In this document: in pieces, positions 24,281 through 32,849 of the stretch
Layout of the letters: every line of letters starts with the position of its first letter
Position numbering within the stretch: position 1 is the stretch's first letter
Origin: Ottowia oryzae
GTDB lineage: Bacteria > Pseudomonadota > Gammaproteobacteria > Burkholderiales > Burkholderiaceae_C
NCBI RefSeq assembly: GCF_003008535.1
Contig: NZ_CP027666.1
Span: 3,771,501 to 3,835,500, forward strand
DNA length: 64,000 bases
Direction: 5' to 3'
Program-made: the position numbers and the translations under genes
The notes under the pieces: model-generated
Seen by the model: the letters and a program-made list of their open reading frames with translations, nothing else
Database searches by the model: none
What the model was told of the DNA's origin: nothing

Positions 24281-25566
24281 GATGGGCGTCCTCGATCGGG
24301 GTGCGGGCCACGCGCGCCCGAGCCGGTGCGCCAGCGGCGCGGCACGTAGCGGGCAAAGCGCCGGCGCTGCTGGGTGCCTGCGTCAGCGGCGGCGGCGGGG
24401 GCGTGGTCGTAGCGCGTCAGGTCTTCGCCGGGCGGTTCGCGGCGGGTGCGCGGCTTGCCGCGGGCGGCGTCTTCGGCGTGGGCGGCAGACTCGCCACGGG
24501 CTTTGGCCAGTTCATGGCGCACGTCTTGCGCCCACAGCACCACGGTGGCGATGATGTCGAACAGCTCGGCCGGCACGATTTCGCCCGGCTCGGCGTCCGC
24601 CAGCAGGCTGCGGGCCAGGTCGATGTTGCGCAGCACCGGCACCCCCGCCTCTTGCGCGGCCTGGCGCATGGCCAGCGCGTCGTCGTCTTCGCCTTTGGCG
24701 GTGACGGTGGGCACGGGGCAGCTTTCGCGGTCGTAGGCGATGGCGATGGCCACGTGCGTGGGGTTGACCACCAGCACGTGCGCTTCGGCGGCGGCGTTGC
24801 TGGCGCCCTGCTGCGCCCATTCCTGCTGCAGCTGCTTGCGCTGGCCCTTGAGGTGGGGGTCGCCCTCGGCGTCTTTGGTTTCTTGGCGGATGTCGCGCAT
24901 GCTCATGCGCATCTTCTTAGAGTACGAATAGCGCTGCCACGCCAGATCCATGGCGGAAACCAGCACAAACGAGCCGCCGGCCCAGACCAGCAGCAGCCAC
25001 GTGGTCTGCCACAGGGCCGCGCCCACGTTTTCAGGCCGGCCGGACACCAGCAAGGGCAAATCCGGCAGCACCTTGCGCATCACCAGCCATGCGATGGTGC
25101 CGACCAGCGCGGTTTTGAGGATGGACTTGAGCAGCTCGACCAGGTTGTCCATCGAGAACATGCGCTTCAAGCCCTTGGCGGGGTTCAGGTTCTCGGCCTT
25201 GGGCTTGAGCTTTTCCGTCGTCATCACCGGGCCGGCCTGGATGAATTCCACCAGCGCGCCCACCAGCGCCACCGGCACGACGACCAGGCCCACCACGCTC
25301 AGCAGCGTCAGGCCCGCCTGCCGGCCCAGCCGAGGGGCGGCCTGGGCAAACGGCTCTTGAATCAGCTCGAAGCTGCTGCGAACCAGCGCCGCCACTTGGT
25401 CGCCCACCACGGGCAGCGCCAGCGCGGCCAGCATCAGGATCACCAGCATGCCTGCGGTGGACGTGATGTCCTTGCTTTTGGATATGTCCCCTTTTTTGCG
25501 AGCGTCGCTCAGCTTCTTGGGGGTCGGCTTTTCTGTCTTGTCGCCGCTGTCGTCGGAACCGGCCAT
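24277..25566 (-). CDS. sctU: T3SS export switch protein SctU
   Basis: A 429-residue homologue of YscU/FlhB that switches substrate class after self-cleavage. N-terminus KTEKPTPKKLSDARKKGDIS is diagnostic; four membrane helices at about 38-55, 85-108, 145-168 and 185-208; the autocleavage site NPTH is at 268-271 with HVAIAIAYDRES after it. The family is usually about 350 residues; here an Arg/Ala/Pro-rich tail of about 75 residues is added. It lies on the opposite strand from the rest of the T3SS and is coupled to the FliO-like gene. Confidence 0.96.
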   Translation of the reverse strand: MAGSDDSGDKTEKPTPKKLSDARKKGDISKSKDITSTAGMLVILMLAALALPVVGDQVAALVRSSFELIQEPFAQAAPRLGRQAGLTLLSVVGLVVVPVALVGALVEFIQAGPVMTTEKLKPKAENLNPAKGLKRMFSMDNLVELLKSILKTALVGTIAWLVMRKVLPDLPLLVSGRPENVGAALWQTTWLLLVWAGGSFVLVSAMDLAWQRYSYSKKMRMSMRDIRQETKDAEGDPHLKGQRKQLQQEWAQQGASNAAAEAHVLVVNPTHVAIAIAYDRESCPVPTVTAKGEDDDALAMRQAAQEAGVPVLRNIDLARSLLADAEPGEIVPAELFDIIATVVLWAQDVRHELAKARGESAAHAEDAARGKPRTRREPPGEDLTRYDHAPAAAADAGTQQRRRFARYVPRRWRTGSGARGPHPDRGRPS

Positions 25567-25572
25567 GAAGTT

Positions 25573-25848
25573 TCAGGACACGGGCTCGCACCCGCCAAAT
25601 GGAATAACAAAGTAGTAAACCGAACGGAATACCCAAGTCAATGCTGCCTGAAATATGCGGAAGCACCGAGACGGTTCTCTGAAATATGCAACCGAATGTT
25701 TATCTCGCGTTTCAACATCCCTGCCAAGTATTGATGCGGATCGCCACGCATAAAACACATACTCCGGGGCAGAACCAAATACATGCCGATACACCTTTGC
25801 GTGAGATTCGTCACGGAACAGCCAAAACGGTGGCTGATACTCATTCAT
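25573..25848 (-). CDS. Possible small protein upstream of sctU
   Basis: A 91-residue frame from the ATG at 25848 (MNEYQPPFWLFRDESHAKVY) ends six bases before sctU. Its composition, rich in aromatic residues and without long Ala/Arg runs, is unlike the many chance frames here, and a C-terminal hydrophobic patch (ALTWVFRSVYYFVIPFGG) is present. No family recognised. It fills most of the gap between sctU and the divergent transglycosylase gene, so the gap may instead be a promoter region. Confidence 0.35.
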   Translation of the reverse strand: MNEYQPPFWLFRDESHAKVYRHVFGSAPEYVFYAWRSASILGRDVETRDKHSVAYFREPSRCFRIFQAALTWVFRSVYYFVIPFGGCEPVS

Positions 25849-25876
25849 TCTTGCCACCCCGCAGAGATGAGTTCCT

Positions 25877-26734
25877 GTGCGACTTCGGATCCTTCGGCCA
25901 ACAGCCGCGGGCGGGCTTGGGCCTTGTACGCGGGCCTTGGCCTCGCTTACTTTCACATGGGCTTGCCTACACGCCGGCTTGGCGGCGGCCAGCCCTGCGA
26001 CGGCCGACGCCGCCGGGTGCTCGCGGGGTTGGGATCAATTGCTGTCTGCGCAGCAGCGCGCGCAGGCCGAAGCCGCCCGCGATTGCGGCAAGGACGCCGC
26101 CCGCGCCTCCATTTCACTGGCGGATCAAGTTGCCGTTTATGACCGTCCGCTGACCAACGGGCCGCTGGGCCCGCTGGCCACGCCCGGCCAGAAGGCGGCC
26201 GCAACGGGTGGCGCAGACGCACGGCCGAAGCGCCCGCTGCCGTCGCCGCTGGCCGTTCGCGCCGAGGGCACGTCGCGCCCCGCGGTGTTCGCGCCGCTCA
26301 TCGACCGTGCCGCGCGAGCGCACGACATCGACCCGCTGCTGCTGCACGCCATCGCCCGCGTCGAATCGCGCCACAAGCCCGACGCCATTTCGCATGCCGG
26401 TGCGCACGGGATGATGCAGGTCATCGTGCCCACGGCGCGGCGCTTCGGCGTGGATGGGGCCAAGAACCTGCACGACCCGCAGACGAACCTGGACGTGAGC
26501 GCCCGCTACCTCAAAACGCTGCAGCGCCGCTTTGGTAACGATCTGCCGCTGGTGCTGGCCGCCTACAACGCCGGCGAAGGCGCGGTAGAGAAGTACGGGA
26601 GGCAGATTCCGCCGTACCGCGAAACGCAGGGCTACGTGCGCAAGGTGATCTCGGAGTACGAATTGCTGCGGCGCATCAGCGTGCGCCGCGATGCCGCGCT
26701 GTCCGCGCACGCGTCTGCGGAGCCCGCGCTGTGA
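25877..26734 (+). CDS. T3SS-associated lytic transglycosylase
   Basis: A 285-residue exported SLT-family protein. The signal segment LASLTFTWACLHAGLAAA ends near residue 38. The catalytic domain lies at about 140-265, with Glu in AIARVESRHKPDAISHAGAH, GMMQVIVPTARRFGV and LAAYNAGEGAVEKYG. It should open the murein layer for needle-complex assembly. Start GTG 25877 is chosen because no in-frame ATG precedes the signal. It overlaps sctV by 4 bases (GTGA), so its synthesis is tied to the export apparatus. Confidence 0.9.
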   Translation: MRLRILRPTAAGGLGPCTRALASLTFTWACLHAGLAAASPATADAAGCSRGWDQLLSAQQRAQAEAARDCGKDAARASISLADQVAVYDRPLTNGPLGPLATPGQKAAATGGADARPKRPLPSPLAVRAEGTSRPAVFAPLIDRAARAHDIDPLLLHAIARVESRHKPDAISHAGAHGMMQVIVPTARRFGVDGAKNLHDPQTNLDVSARYLKTLQRRFGNDLPLVLAAYNAGEGAVEKYGRQIPPYRETQGYVRKVISEYELLRRISVRRDAALSAHASAEPAL

Positions 26735-28725
26735 GCCTGGCCAGCTACTTCCAGACCGCCAACGCGGCCAGCCACCGCGGTGGTTGGCTGACGCGCTTTA
26801 CCGACATCGCGCTGGTGGGCGGCATCGTCGCCATCATCGCGCTGATGATCGTGCCGCTGCCCACCTGGGCCATCGACGTGCTGGTGGCGGTCAATATCAC
26901 CGGCGGCGTGCTGCTGCTGCTGGTTGCCATCTACGTGGCCAACCCGCTGGAGTTCTCGGTCTTTCCCAGTGTGTTGCTGATCAGCACGCTGTTCCGGCTG
27001 GCGCTGTCCATCGCCACCACGCGGATGATCCTGCTGCACGGCGAGGCGGGGCACATCATCCAGACCTTCGGGCACATGGTGGCCGGCGGCAGCCTGGTGG
27101 TGGGCCTGGTGGTGTTTTTGATCATCACCGTGGTGCAGTTCATCGTGATCGCCAAGGGCTCGGAGCGCGTAGCCGAGGTGGCGGCCCGCTTTTCGCTGGA
27201 CGCCATGCCGGGCAAGCAGATGTCGATCGACTCCGACCTGCGCTCCGGCCTGATCGACAAGGACGAGGCGCGTCGCCGCCGCCGCGTGCTGGAGAACGAA
27301 AGCAAGCTCAACGGCAGCCTGGACGGCGCGATGAAGTTCGTCAAGGGCGACGCCATCGCCGGCATCATCATCATCGTCATCAACCTGCTGGGCGGGCTGG
27401 CCATTGGCGTGCTGCAGATGGGCATGCCGATTGGCGAAGCCGCCGTCAAGTACTCGATCCTGACCATCGGCGACGGCATGGTCACGCAGATCCCGGCGCT
27501 GCTGGGCGCCATGTCGGCCGGCCTGCTGGTCACGCGCACCACCGACGACGAGCACGACAAGCACCTGGGCGACGCCATTGGCCGCCAGTTGATGGCCAAG
27601 CCGCGCGTGCTGCTGGTCGCTGCGGGCCTGTGCCTGCTGTTTGCCATGGTTCCCGGCTTTCCATCGGTTGTCTTCATCCTGCTGGGCATGGCCTTGTTTG
27701 CGGCAGGCGCGATGCTGACGCCCACGCTGCGTGCGCGTTGGGAACGCTTCGCGCAACCCAAGGTAGCTGCCGTGCGCCGCCGCGCGCGGGCCGCACCCAC
27801 GCTCATGTCGACCGAAACCGCGCCGGCGCGGCCTACCGTGCCACTGCTGCTAGAAATACCCGCCGGGCGTCTTTCGGCCGACGCCAGCCGCGACTTGCTG
27901 CATGGCCTGGAATCGGTTCTGGACTACTTCCAGCTCAACCTGGGCCTGCGCCTGCCGCGCATCGACGTGCACGCCGTCCACGTCGACGATGAAGACGCCG
28001 AGCACGCGGGCGAATGGCGCCTGCTGGCCCATGAGGTGCCAATCGCCCAAGGGGCGCTGCCCGCCGAAGACACCGCCGCCGCACTGGCCGATGCCGTGCG
28101 CGAAAGCCTGCGCCGCCACACCTCCCTCTTCCTGGGCACGCAGGAGGCCAACCACCTGCTGAGCCGCGCCAGCGCCGACCTGCCGGACGTGGTGAAGGAA
28201 ACCCTGCGTGCGCTGCCGCTGGCGCGCGTGGCCGAAATCCTGCGCCGCCTGGTGGAAGAAGAGGTGGCCATCCGCAACCTGCGCGACATCCTGGAAACCT
28301 TGTCCGACGCCGCGCAGCGCGAGAAGGACGTTTTTGCGCTGACCGAGCTGGTGCGCATCGGCCTGAAGCGCCAGCTGTGCTACCGCTACGCGCCAGACGG
28401 GCAACTGAGTGCGCTGCTGCTTGACCCTTCGCTGGAGGAGATGCTGCGTGGCGCGGTGCGCGTCAACGGTGGTGCGCAGCAATTGGCGCTGGACCCGGCC
28501 CAAACCGCGCAACTCATGCAGCGCTTTCGCGATGAGGTGCAGCGCCTGAAGCCGGCGGCCATCGTCACCGCCGTGGACATCCGCCGCCACGTGCGCAAGC
28601 TGGTCGAGACCGATTGCTTTGACACCCCGGTGTTGAGCTACCACGAATTGATGCCGACGCTGCAGCTGCAGGTACTGGCCCGCGTTGGCGCGGACGGTGC
28701 CCCCATGCTGGAAACAGCGCCGTGA
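26731..28725 (+). CDS. sctV: T3SS export gate protein SctV
   Basis: A 664-residue FlhA/YscV homologue. The N-terminal half has eight hydrophobic helices and the family stretch FPSVLLISTLFRLALSIATT, then RFSLDAMPGKQMSIDSDLRS and KDEARRRRRVLENESKLNGS, the conserved FHIPEP-family region. The C-terminal cytoplasmic domain (about 350-664), which forms the nonameric docking ring, ends with VLSYHELMPTLQLQVLARVG. GTG start at 26731 overlaps the upstream stop. sctC follows after 37 bases. Confidence 0.97.
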   Translation: MSLASYFQTANAASHRGGWLTRFTDIALVGGIVAIIALMIVPLPTWAIDVLVAVNITGGVLLLLVAIYVANPLEFSVFPSVLLISTLFRLALSIATTRMILLHGEAGHIIQTFGHMVAGGSLVVGLVVFLIITVVQFIVIAKGSERVAEVAARFSLDAMPGKQMSIDSDLRSGLIDKDEARRRRRVLENESKLNGSLDGAMKFVKGDAIAGIIIIVINLLGGLAIGVLQMGMPIGEAAVKYSILTIGDGMVTQIPALLGAMSAGLLVTRTTDDEHDKHLGDAIGRQLMAKPRVLLVAAGLCLLFAMVPGFPSVVFILLGMALFAAGAMLTPTLRARWERFAQPKVAAVRRRARAAPTLMSTETAPARPTVPLLLEIPAGRLSADASRDLLHGLESVLDYFQLNLGLRLPRIDVHAVHVDDEDAEHAGEWRLLAHEVPIAQGALPAEDTAAALADAVRESLRRHTSLFLGTQEANHLLSRASADLPDVVKETLRALPLARVAEILRRLVEEEVAIRNLRDILETLSDAAQREKDVFALTELVRIGLKRQLCYRYAPDGQLSALLLDPSLEEMLRGAVRVNGGAQQLALDPAQTAQLMQRFRDEVQRLKPAAIVTAVDIRRHVRKLVETDCFDTPVLSYHELMPTLQLQVLARVGADGAPMLETAP

Positions 28726-28762
28726 ACACCCCAAGATCTGCCAAAAACCAAAGGGAAGAGGA

Positions 28763-30673
28763 ATGAGCCTTGTGATTGGAACGACGCGTTTGAAGCCCAA
28801 CAGCACCGCGACGAGGGCGGGCGGCTGGCGCGCCCTGGTGGGCGCCTGCCTTCTGGGTGCCACGCTGCTCGCGGGCGGCGTGCAGGCAGCGCCGTTGCCG
28901 CTGGAGGGCCGGCAAATCGACATGACGGCGCGCGAGCAGCCCATTGGCGCTTTCCTGCAAGACTTCTTCGCCACGCTGGACGTGCCCGTCTCGGTCAGCG
29001 CCGATGCCAAGGGCGCCGTCAACGGCGTGTTCCGGGGCTCGGCCGACCGGGTGCTTGACAACATCCTGCGCTCATTCGGCCTGCTGGCGTACTACGACGG
29101 TTCGGTCGTCCACGTGTACACGCCGGGCGAGATCACCACCAAATCGTTCGCCATGCAGCAGGGCAACGCCGGCGCCGTCATCACCACCGCGCGGGACATG
29201 AAGCTGACCGACACGCGCAACACGCTGCGCGTGAGCCAGAACGGCGCGCTGATCGCCTCGGGCAACCGCCGCTTTGTGCAGATGGTGGGCGAGCTGGCCA
29301 CCGGCCAGCAAAGCCAGTCCACCGCGCTGGCGCCCCTGGGCTTCAAGGTGTATTACCTGCGCTACGCGTGGGCACACGACGTATCGGCGCAGTTTGGCGG
29401 CGGCACCACCGTTATCCCCGGCGTGGCCAGCATCCTGCGCTCGCTGCTGACCTCGCAGCGCGGCAGCGCCACGCCCGCGCTGGCGCAGTTCCGCAGCGGC
29501 AGCGAGCAAAGCCTGCGCGACCAGGGCCTGCGCCGCCAGGGCACGCTGGGCGCGCGCGGCGCCAACCCCATGATGCCCACCGCCGACACCGTGCAACAGG
29601 CCTGGGGGCGCGGCGGCGGCGTGGACGTGGTCATGCTGGACGCGCGCATGCTGGACGGCCTGCGCGATACCCCGCCGCCCAGCGAAGCGCGCGTTGAGGC
29701 GGATACCCGCTTGAACGCGATCATCGTGCGCGATTCGCCCGACCGCCTGCCCTATTACGACGAGCTGATCAAGTCGCTGGACGTGCAGCCTCAGGCGCTG
29801 GAGATCGAGGCGACCATCATCGACCTCAAGACCGACAAGCTGCGCGAACTGGGCATCAACTGGCGCCTGAACGATGACCGCTTCTCGTTCCTGTTCGGCA
29901 ACGGCACCAGCAGCGACAACCGCCTGGTGAACAACGTCCCGGTGCAGGACATCACGCCCTCCGGCCAGGGCGGCTTCATGTCGCTGGTGCTGGGCGGGCG
30001 CAACAACTTCATTGCCCGCATCACCGCCATGGAAAACCAGGGCGTGGCGCGCGTGGTGTCCAGCCCGCAGGTCATGACGCTGTCCAACGTCGAGGCGCTG
30101 TTTGACCACACCCGCAGCTTCTACGTGCGGGTGGCCGGGCGCGAAGAGGTCGACCTGTTCAAGGTCTCCGCCGGCACCACGCTGCGCGTGACGCCGCACG
30201 TCTTCCAGGAAGGGCAGGACGTGCACATCAAGCTGCTGGTGCAGATTGAAGACGGGGCCATCCTGCCGCAAGCCACTGTCGATACGATTCCGGTGGTCGA
30301 GCGTTCATCGGTCAACACGCAGGCGCTCATCGTCGCGGGCGAAAGCCTGCTGATCGGCGGCATGGTGCGCGAGGTCACCTCCGAGGGCGTCACCAAGGTG
30401 CCTTTCCTGGGCGACATCCCGCTGCTGGGCCACCTGTTCAAGACCAACACCGACTCCGGCGAGCGGGTAGAGCGCCTGTTCCTGATCTCGCCGCGCCTGG
30501 TGCCGGCGCGCCGCCCGATGGCCGCCAACGCGCCCGTCGGCCCACAACGCCCAGGCGGCGCTGTGGCCATACCGCCCATGCCCGAGCACGAAAAGCCGGC
30601 CTGGGCGCGTCCGCGCACCGCCACCGGTGCGACCGGCCCGCAGGCCAATCAGCCTGCCGCCGGAGAGCAATGA
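28763..30673 (+). CDS. sctC: T3SS outer-membrane secretin SctC
   Basis: A 636-residue secretin forming the outer-membrane ring. A signal peptide ends near ALVGACLLGATLLAGGVQAA. N0/N1 domains at about 45-200 (IGAFLQDFFATLDVPVSVSA; VLDNILRSFGLLAYYDGSVV). N3 and the secretin core run from about 340 to 590, closing with the typical TKVPFLGDIPLLGHLF. A Pro/Ala-rich tail follows. ATG 28763 has an AGAGGA ribosome site and opens the signal peptide; an in-frame start at 28685 lies inside sctV. Linked to sctD by 43 bases. Confidence 0.97.
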   Translation: MSLVIGTTRLKPNSTATRAGGWRALVGACLLGATLLAGGVQAAPLPLEGRQIDMTAREQPIGAFLQDFFATLDVPVSVSADAKGAVNGVFRGSADRVLDNILRSFGLLAYYDGSVVHVYTPGEITTKSFAMQQGNAGAVITTARDMKLTDTRNTLRVSQNGALIASGNRRFVQMVGELATGQQSQSTALAPLGFKVYYLRYAWAHDVSAQFGGGTTVIPGVASILRSLLTSQRGSATPALAQFRSGSEQSLRDQGLRRQGTLGARGANPMMPTADTVQQAWGRGGGVDVVMLDARMLDGLRDTPPPSEARVEADTRLNAIIVRDSPDRLPYYDELIKSLDVQPQALEIEATIIDLKTDKLRELGINWRLNDDRFSFLFGNGTSSDNRLVNNVPVQDITPSGQGGFMSLVLGGRNNFIARITAMENQGVARVVSSPQVMTLSNVEALFDHTRSFYVRVAGREEVDLFKVSAGTTLRVTPHVFQEGQDVHIKLLVQIEDGAILPQATVDTIPVVERSSVNTQALIVAGESLLIGGMVREVTSEGVTKVPFLGDIPLLGHLFKTNTDSGERVERLFLISPRLVPARRPMAANAPVGPQRPGGAVAIPPMPEHEKPAWARPRTATGATGPQANQPAAGEQ

Positions 30674-30716
30674 GTGATACCGTTTCGTCGACACCCTTGA
30701 CGAGGAGCCACACCCC

Positions 30717-31820
30717 ATGAAACCCAGCCTGTTGTATGAACTGAGGGTCCTGAACGGCGAGCAGCGTGGCGCCTCGTCGGCAGTACACCCTGGCGACACG
30801 CTGCGCATCGGTCGCGAATGGTCCAACGACGTCGTGGTGCAGGGCGCGGGCCACAGTGCCGCCAACCTGCTGCTGCAGGCCGACGGCTCATTGGCCCTGG
30901 GGGTGGATGCCGGCGACTGCAGCGTCAACGGCGCAGCGGTGCCCGCAGGCGAGCCGGTCACCGTGGGGCTGTACACGCCCTTCATGGTGGGCGATACCTG
31001 CATGGCGGTGGGCCGCGTTGGCGCGCCGCAGTGGGCAACGCTGTTCGACGACGAGCCAACCGCCGCCGCGCCAGAAGCCGAAACGCTGGCGCCCATCGAG
31101 ATCACGTCGGCCCCCGCCAACAAGCGCCTGCGCGGCGGTTGGGCGCAGCGCCTGCTGACGGGCGGCGCGGCCCTGGTCGCCGTATCGGCCTGCGCCCTGA
31201 CCATGGCGTGGGCCATGGGCCCGGGCACGCTCAAACCCGCCGAGCAGGTGCAGCACATGCGCCAGACGCTGGCCCATCTGGGCTACGGCATGCTGGACGC
31301 CGAATACCGCGACGGCCAGTTGGTCGTCACCGGCCACCTCGACACGCTGGCCCAGCGCTCCAAGCTGGAACAGGCGCTGGCCAGCCAGTCGCAGGCGCGC
31401 GTGGCCGTCACGGTGAACGAGCAGGTCACCGCCGCCGTGGCCGAGGTGTACCGCCTCAACGGCCTGAGCGCCGAAGTCAAAAGCACCGGCCCTGGCGTGG
31501 TGCAGGTGCACACGCGCGAGGCCAACCAGGCCGAGCTGGAGCGCGTGCAGGCCCTGGCCAAGCGCGATGTGGCGGGGCTGAGCCTGATCGTCGCCTCCAA
31601 CGACGCGCCGCCCACGGCGCCCCGCGCCAACGCCACCGTCACCGACCCTGGCAAGCGCGTGGCGGCCATCGTGCCGGGCGAGCCGGCCTACGTCGTCACT
31701 GCCGACGGCACGCGCTACTTTGAAGGCGCGGTGCTGCCCACGGGCCACCGCGTGCTGGCCATCTTGTCCGACCGGGTGCAGATCGAGCTGGACGGCACGA
31801 CGAGCACCTTGAACTTTTAA
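30717..31820 (+). CDS. sctD: T3SS inner-membrane ring protein SctD
   Basis: A 367-residue protein. The N-terminal cytoplasmic FHA-like domain (about 1-105) contains LYELRVLNGEQRGASSAVHP and TLRIGREWSNDVVVQG. One membrane helix at about 140-162 (LLTGGAALVAVSACALTMAW) is followed by periplasmic ring-building repeats (QTLAHLGYGMLDAEYRDGQL, VTVNEQVTAAVAEVYRLNGL). With SctJ it forms the inner rings. Position after sctC is standard. A strong hairpin follows five bases after the stop. Confidence 0.93.
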   Translation: MKPSLLYELRVLNGEQRGASSAVHPGDTLRIGREWSNDVVVQGAGHSAANLLLQADGSLALGVDAGDCSVNGAAVPAGEPVTVGLYTPFMVGDTCMAVGRVGAPQWATLFDDEPTAAAPEAETLAPIEITSAPANKRLRGGWAQRLLTGGAALVAVSACALTMAWAMGPGTLKPAEQVQHMRQTLAHLGYGMLDAEYRDGQLVVTGHLDTLAQRSKLEQALASQSQARVAVTVNEQVTAAVAEVYRLNGLSAEVKSTGPGVVQVHTREANQAELERVQALAKRDVAGLSLIVASNDAPPTAPRANATVTDPGKRVAAIVPGEPAYVVTADGTRYFEGAVLPTGHRVLAILSDRVQIELDGTTSTLNF

Positions 31821-31825
31821 GCCGT

Positions 31826-31885
31826 GCAACGCAGCGTCTTTCAGGGACCCACGCTGCGTTGCCCGACCACTTGCGTCGGGGTCCC
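31826..31885 (+). promoter_or_regulatory. Hairpin / predicted H-type pseudoknot in needle-gene leader
   Basis: Perfect 12-base stem: 31826-31837 (GCAACGCAGCGT) with 31851-31862. The 13-base loop ends in AGGGACCC (31843-31850), which is the exact complement of GGGTCCCT at 31878-31885. The two pairings together give an H-type pseudoknot with coaxial stems and linkers of 5 and 15 bases. No T-run follows, so it is not a plain terminator. It lies between sctD and the needle candidate (start 31919). The fold is predicted by eye only. Confidence 0.55.
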
Positions 31886-31918
31886 TTTCCTGCAGCTTCA
31901 AGCTGAACGAGGTTCCAG

Positions 31919-32215
31919 ATGAACAACAACGTCAATCTGCTGGCCGCCATGGCCGTCACCCCTTCAACCGCCAGCCGCCAGGGCAAGCCCGCCAGCTGGT
32001 ACGAAGTCATGGCCGAGGCCTGGGGCAAGACGCTCGACGCCAAGGCGCACGAGATCGAATCGGCCGCCAACGAAATGGCCGGCGGCAACGACTCGCCCGC
32101 CCACATCACCCAGATGACCGCGCTGGCGCAGCAAATGGGCTTCATGTCCAACAGCGCGCACACGTCGCTGCAATCGGTGGGCACGGCGCTCGAAACCATG
32201 GCGCGCAAGCAGTAA
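31919..32215 (+). CDS. sctF: Candidate T3SS needle protein SctF
   Basis: A 98-residue helical protein without Cys, between sctD and sctI, where needle genes lie in many T3SS operons. Its C-terminal half (QMTALAQQMGFMSNSAHTSL then QSVGTALETMARKQ) resembles the C-terminal helix of needle subunits, which ends in a Lys-containing tail. The family length is 70-90, so this one is slightly long. The last 15 residues resemble the end of the 281-residue protein at 52999-53844. Identification is from position and helix pattern; an early substrate other than the needle is possible. Confidence 0.65.
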   Translation: MNNNVNLLAAMAVTPSTASRQGKPASWYEVMAEAWGKTLDAKAHEIESAANEMAGGNDSPAHITQMTALAQQMGFMSNSAHTSLQSVGTALETMARKQ

Positions 32216-32219
32216 GGCC

Positions 32220-32627
32220 ATGACTTCGATCGCTACCTCCCTGGTCGCACCCGACGCGATGGCGTCGGCGGCGGCCGGTGGCGTGAACGCCGGCTATGGC
32301 GTGTCGCTGACCGATCTGTCGGGCTTCTCGGATGCCTTGTCGCGTGCGCAGCAAGGCAGCCCGAACGTGCTGGAGCCGCAGGCCGTGACCGGCCCGAGCG
32401 AAAGCATGCAGGCGCTGTTCAAGCCGCTGGAGCACATCAACGCCGAAGCGGCTTCGCTGCACAAAAGTGCCGAGTCCGCCATGGCCGCCGGCACCGAGAT
32501 GAGCCCCGGCGAAATGGTGATGCTGACGGTGCGCGCGCACGAGTTCCTGTTTCACAGCCAGCTGACGGCCAACATCGCCAACCGCGCGTCCGACGGCCTG
32601 CAGCAGCTGTTCCGCCAGCAGGCGTGA
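32220..32627 (+). CDS. sctI: T3SS inner rod protein SctI
   Basis: A 135-residue protein whose C-terminus, SPGEMVMLTVRAHEFLFHSQ followed by LTANIANRASDGLQQLFRQQ, is the typical inner-rod helix that lines the export channel below the needle. The N-terminal part is variable. It begins 4 bases after the preceding stop, so the rod and needle genes are probably translated together. A dispersed repeat separates it from sctJ. Confidence 0.9.
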   Translation: MTSIATSLVAPDAMASAAAGGVNAGYGVSLTDLSGFSDALSRAQQGSPNVLEPQAVTGPSESMQALFKPLEHINAEAASLHKSAESAMAAGTEMSPGEMVMLTVRAHEFLFHSQLTANIANRASDGLQQLFRQQA

Positions 32628-32773
32628 CGCCCAGCCACCTGGCGCGCGCCTGCGCACCGGGCCAACACCTTGGGCGCTGCGGTATGACAGCGCGCCCAGC
32701 CCTATCGCCGGCCTGCCCGCCGGGAGCGAAGAATTGAACCGTTGCCTGCGCCCATCAGCGCGCGTTGGGCGTG

Positions 32774-32833
32774 TTTTTATAGCCAAATCCGGCCCCAGCG
32801 CCCACTGCACCAGCGCTGGCAGCTATTGTTTTA
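32774..32833. repeat. Dispersed palindromic repeat, copy 8 (inside T3SS operon)
   Basis: TTTTTATAGCC...CCCCAGCGCCCACTGCACCAGCGCTGG...GCAGCTATTGTTTTAG in the 222-base gap between sctI and sctJ; both core arms present. Confidence 0.78.
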
Positions 32834-32849
32834 GAAGCGCTTACGCACC

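Noticed and set aside
23885..25566. Reading the sctU and FliO-like pair as part of a flagellar cluster
   Set aside because: No flagellar genes (flagellin, hook, MS-ring fliF, fliG) are present, and a secretin gene (sctC) and SctD identify an injectisome.
24301..25734. A 477-codon plus-strand frame opposite sctU
   Set aside because: Antisense shadow of sctU, whose motifs (NPTH and N-terminal signature) are unambiguous.
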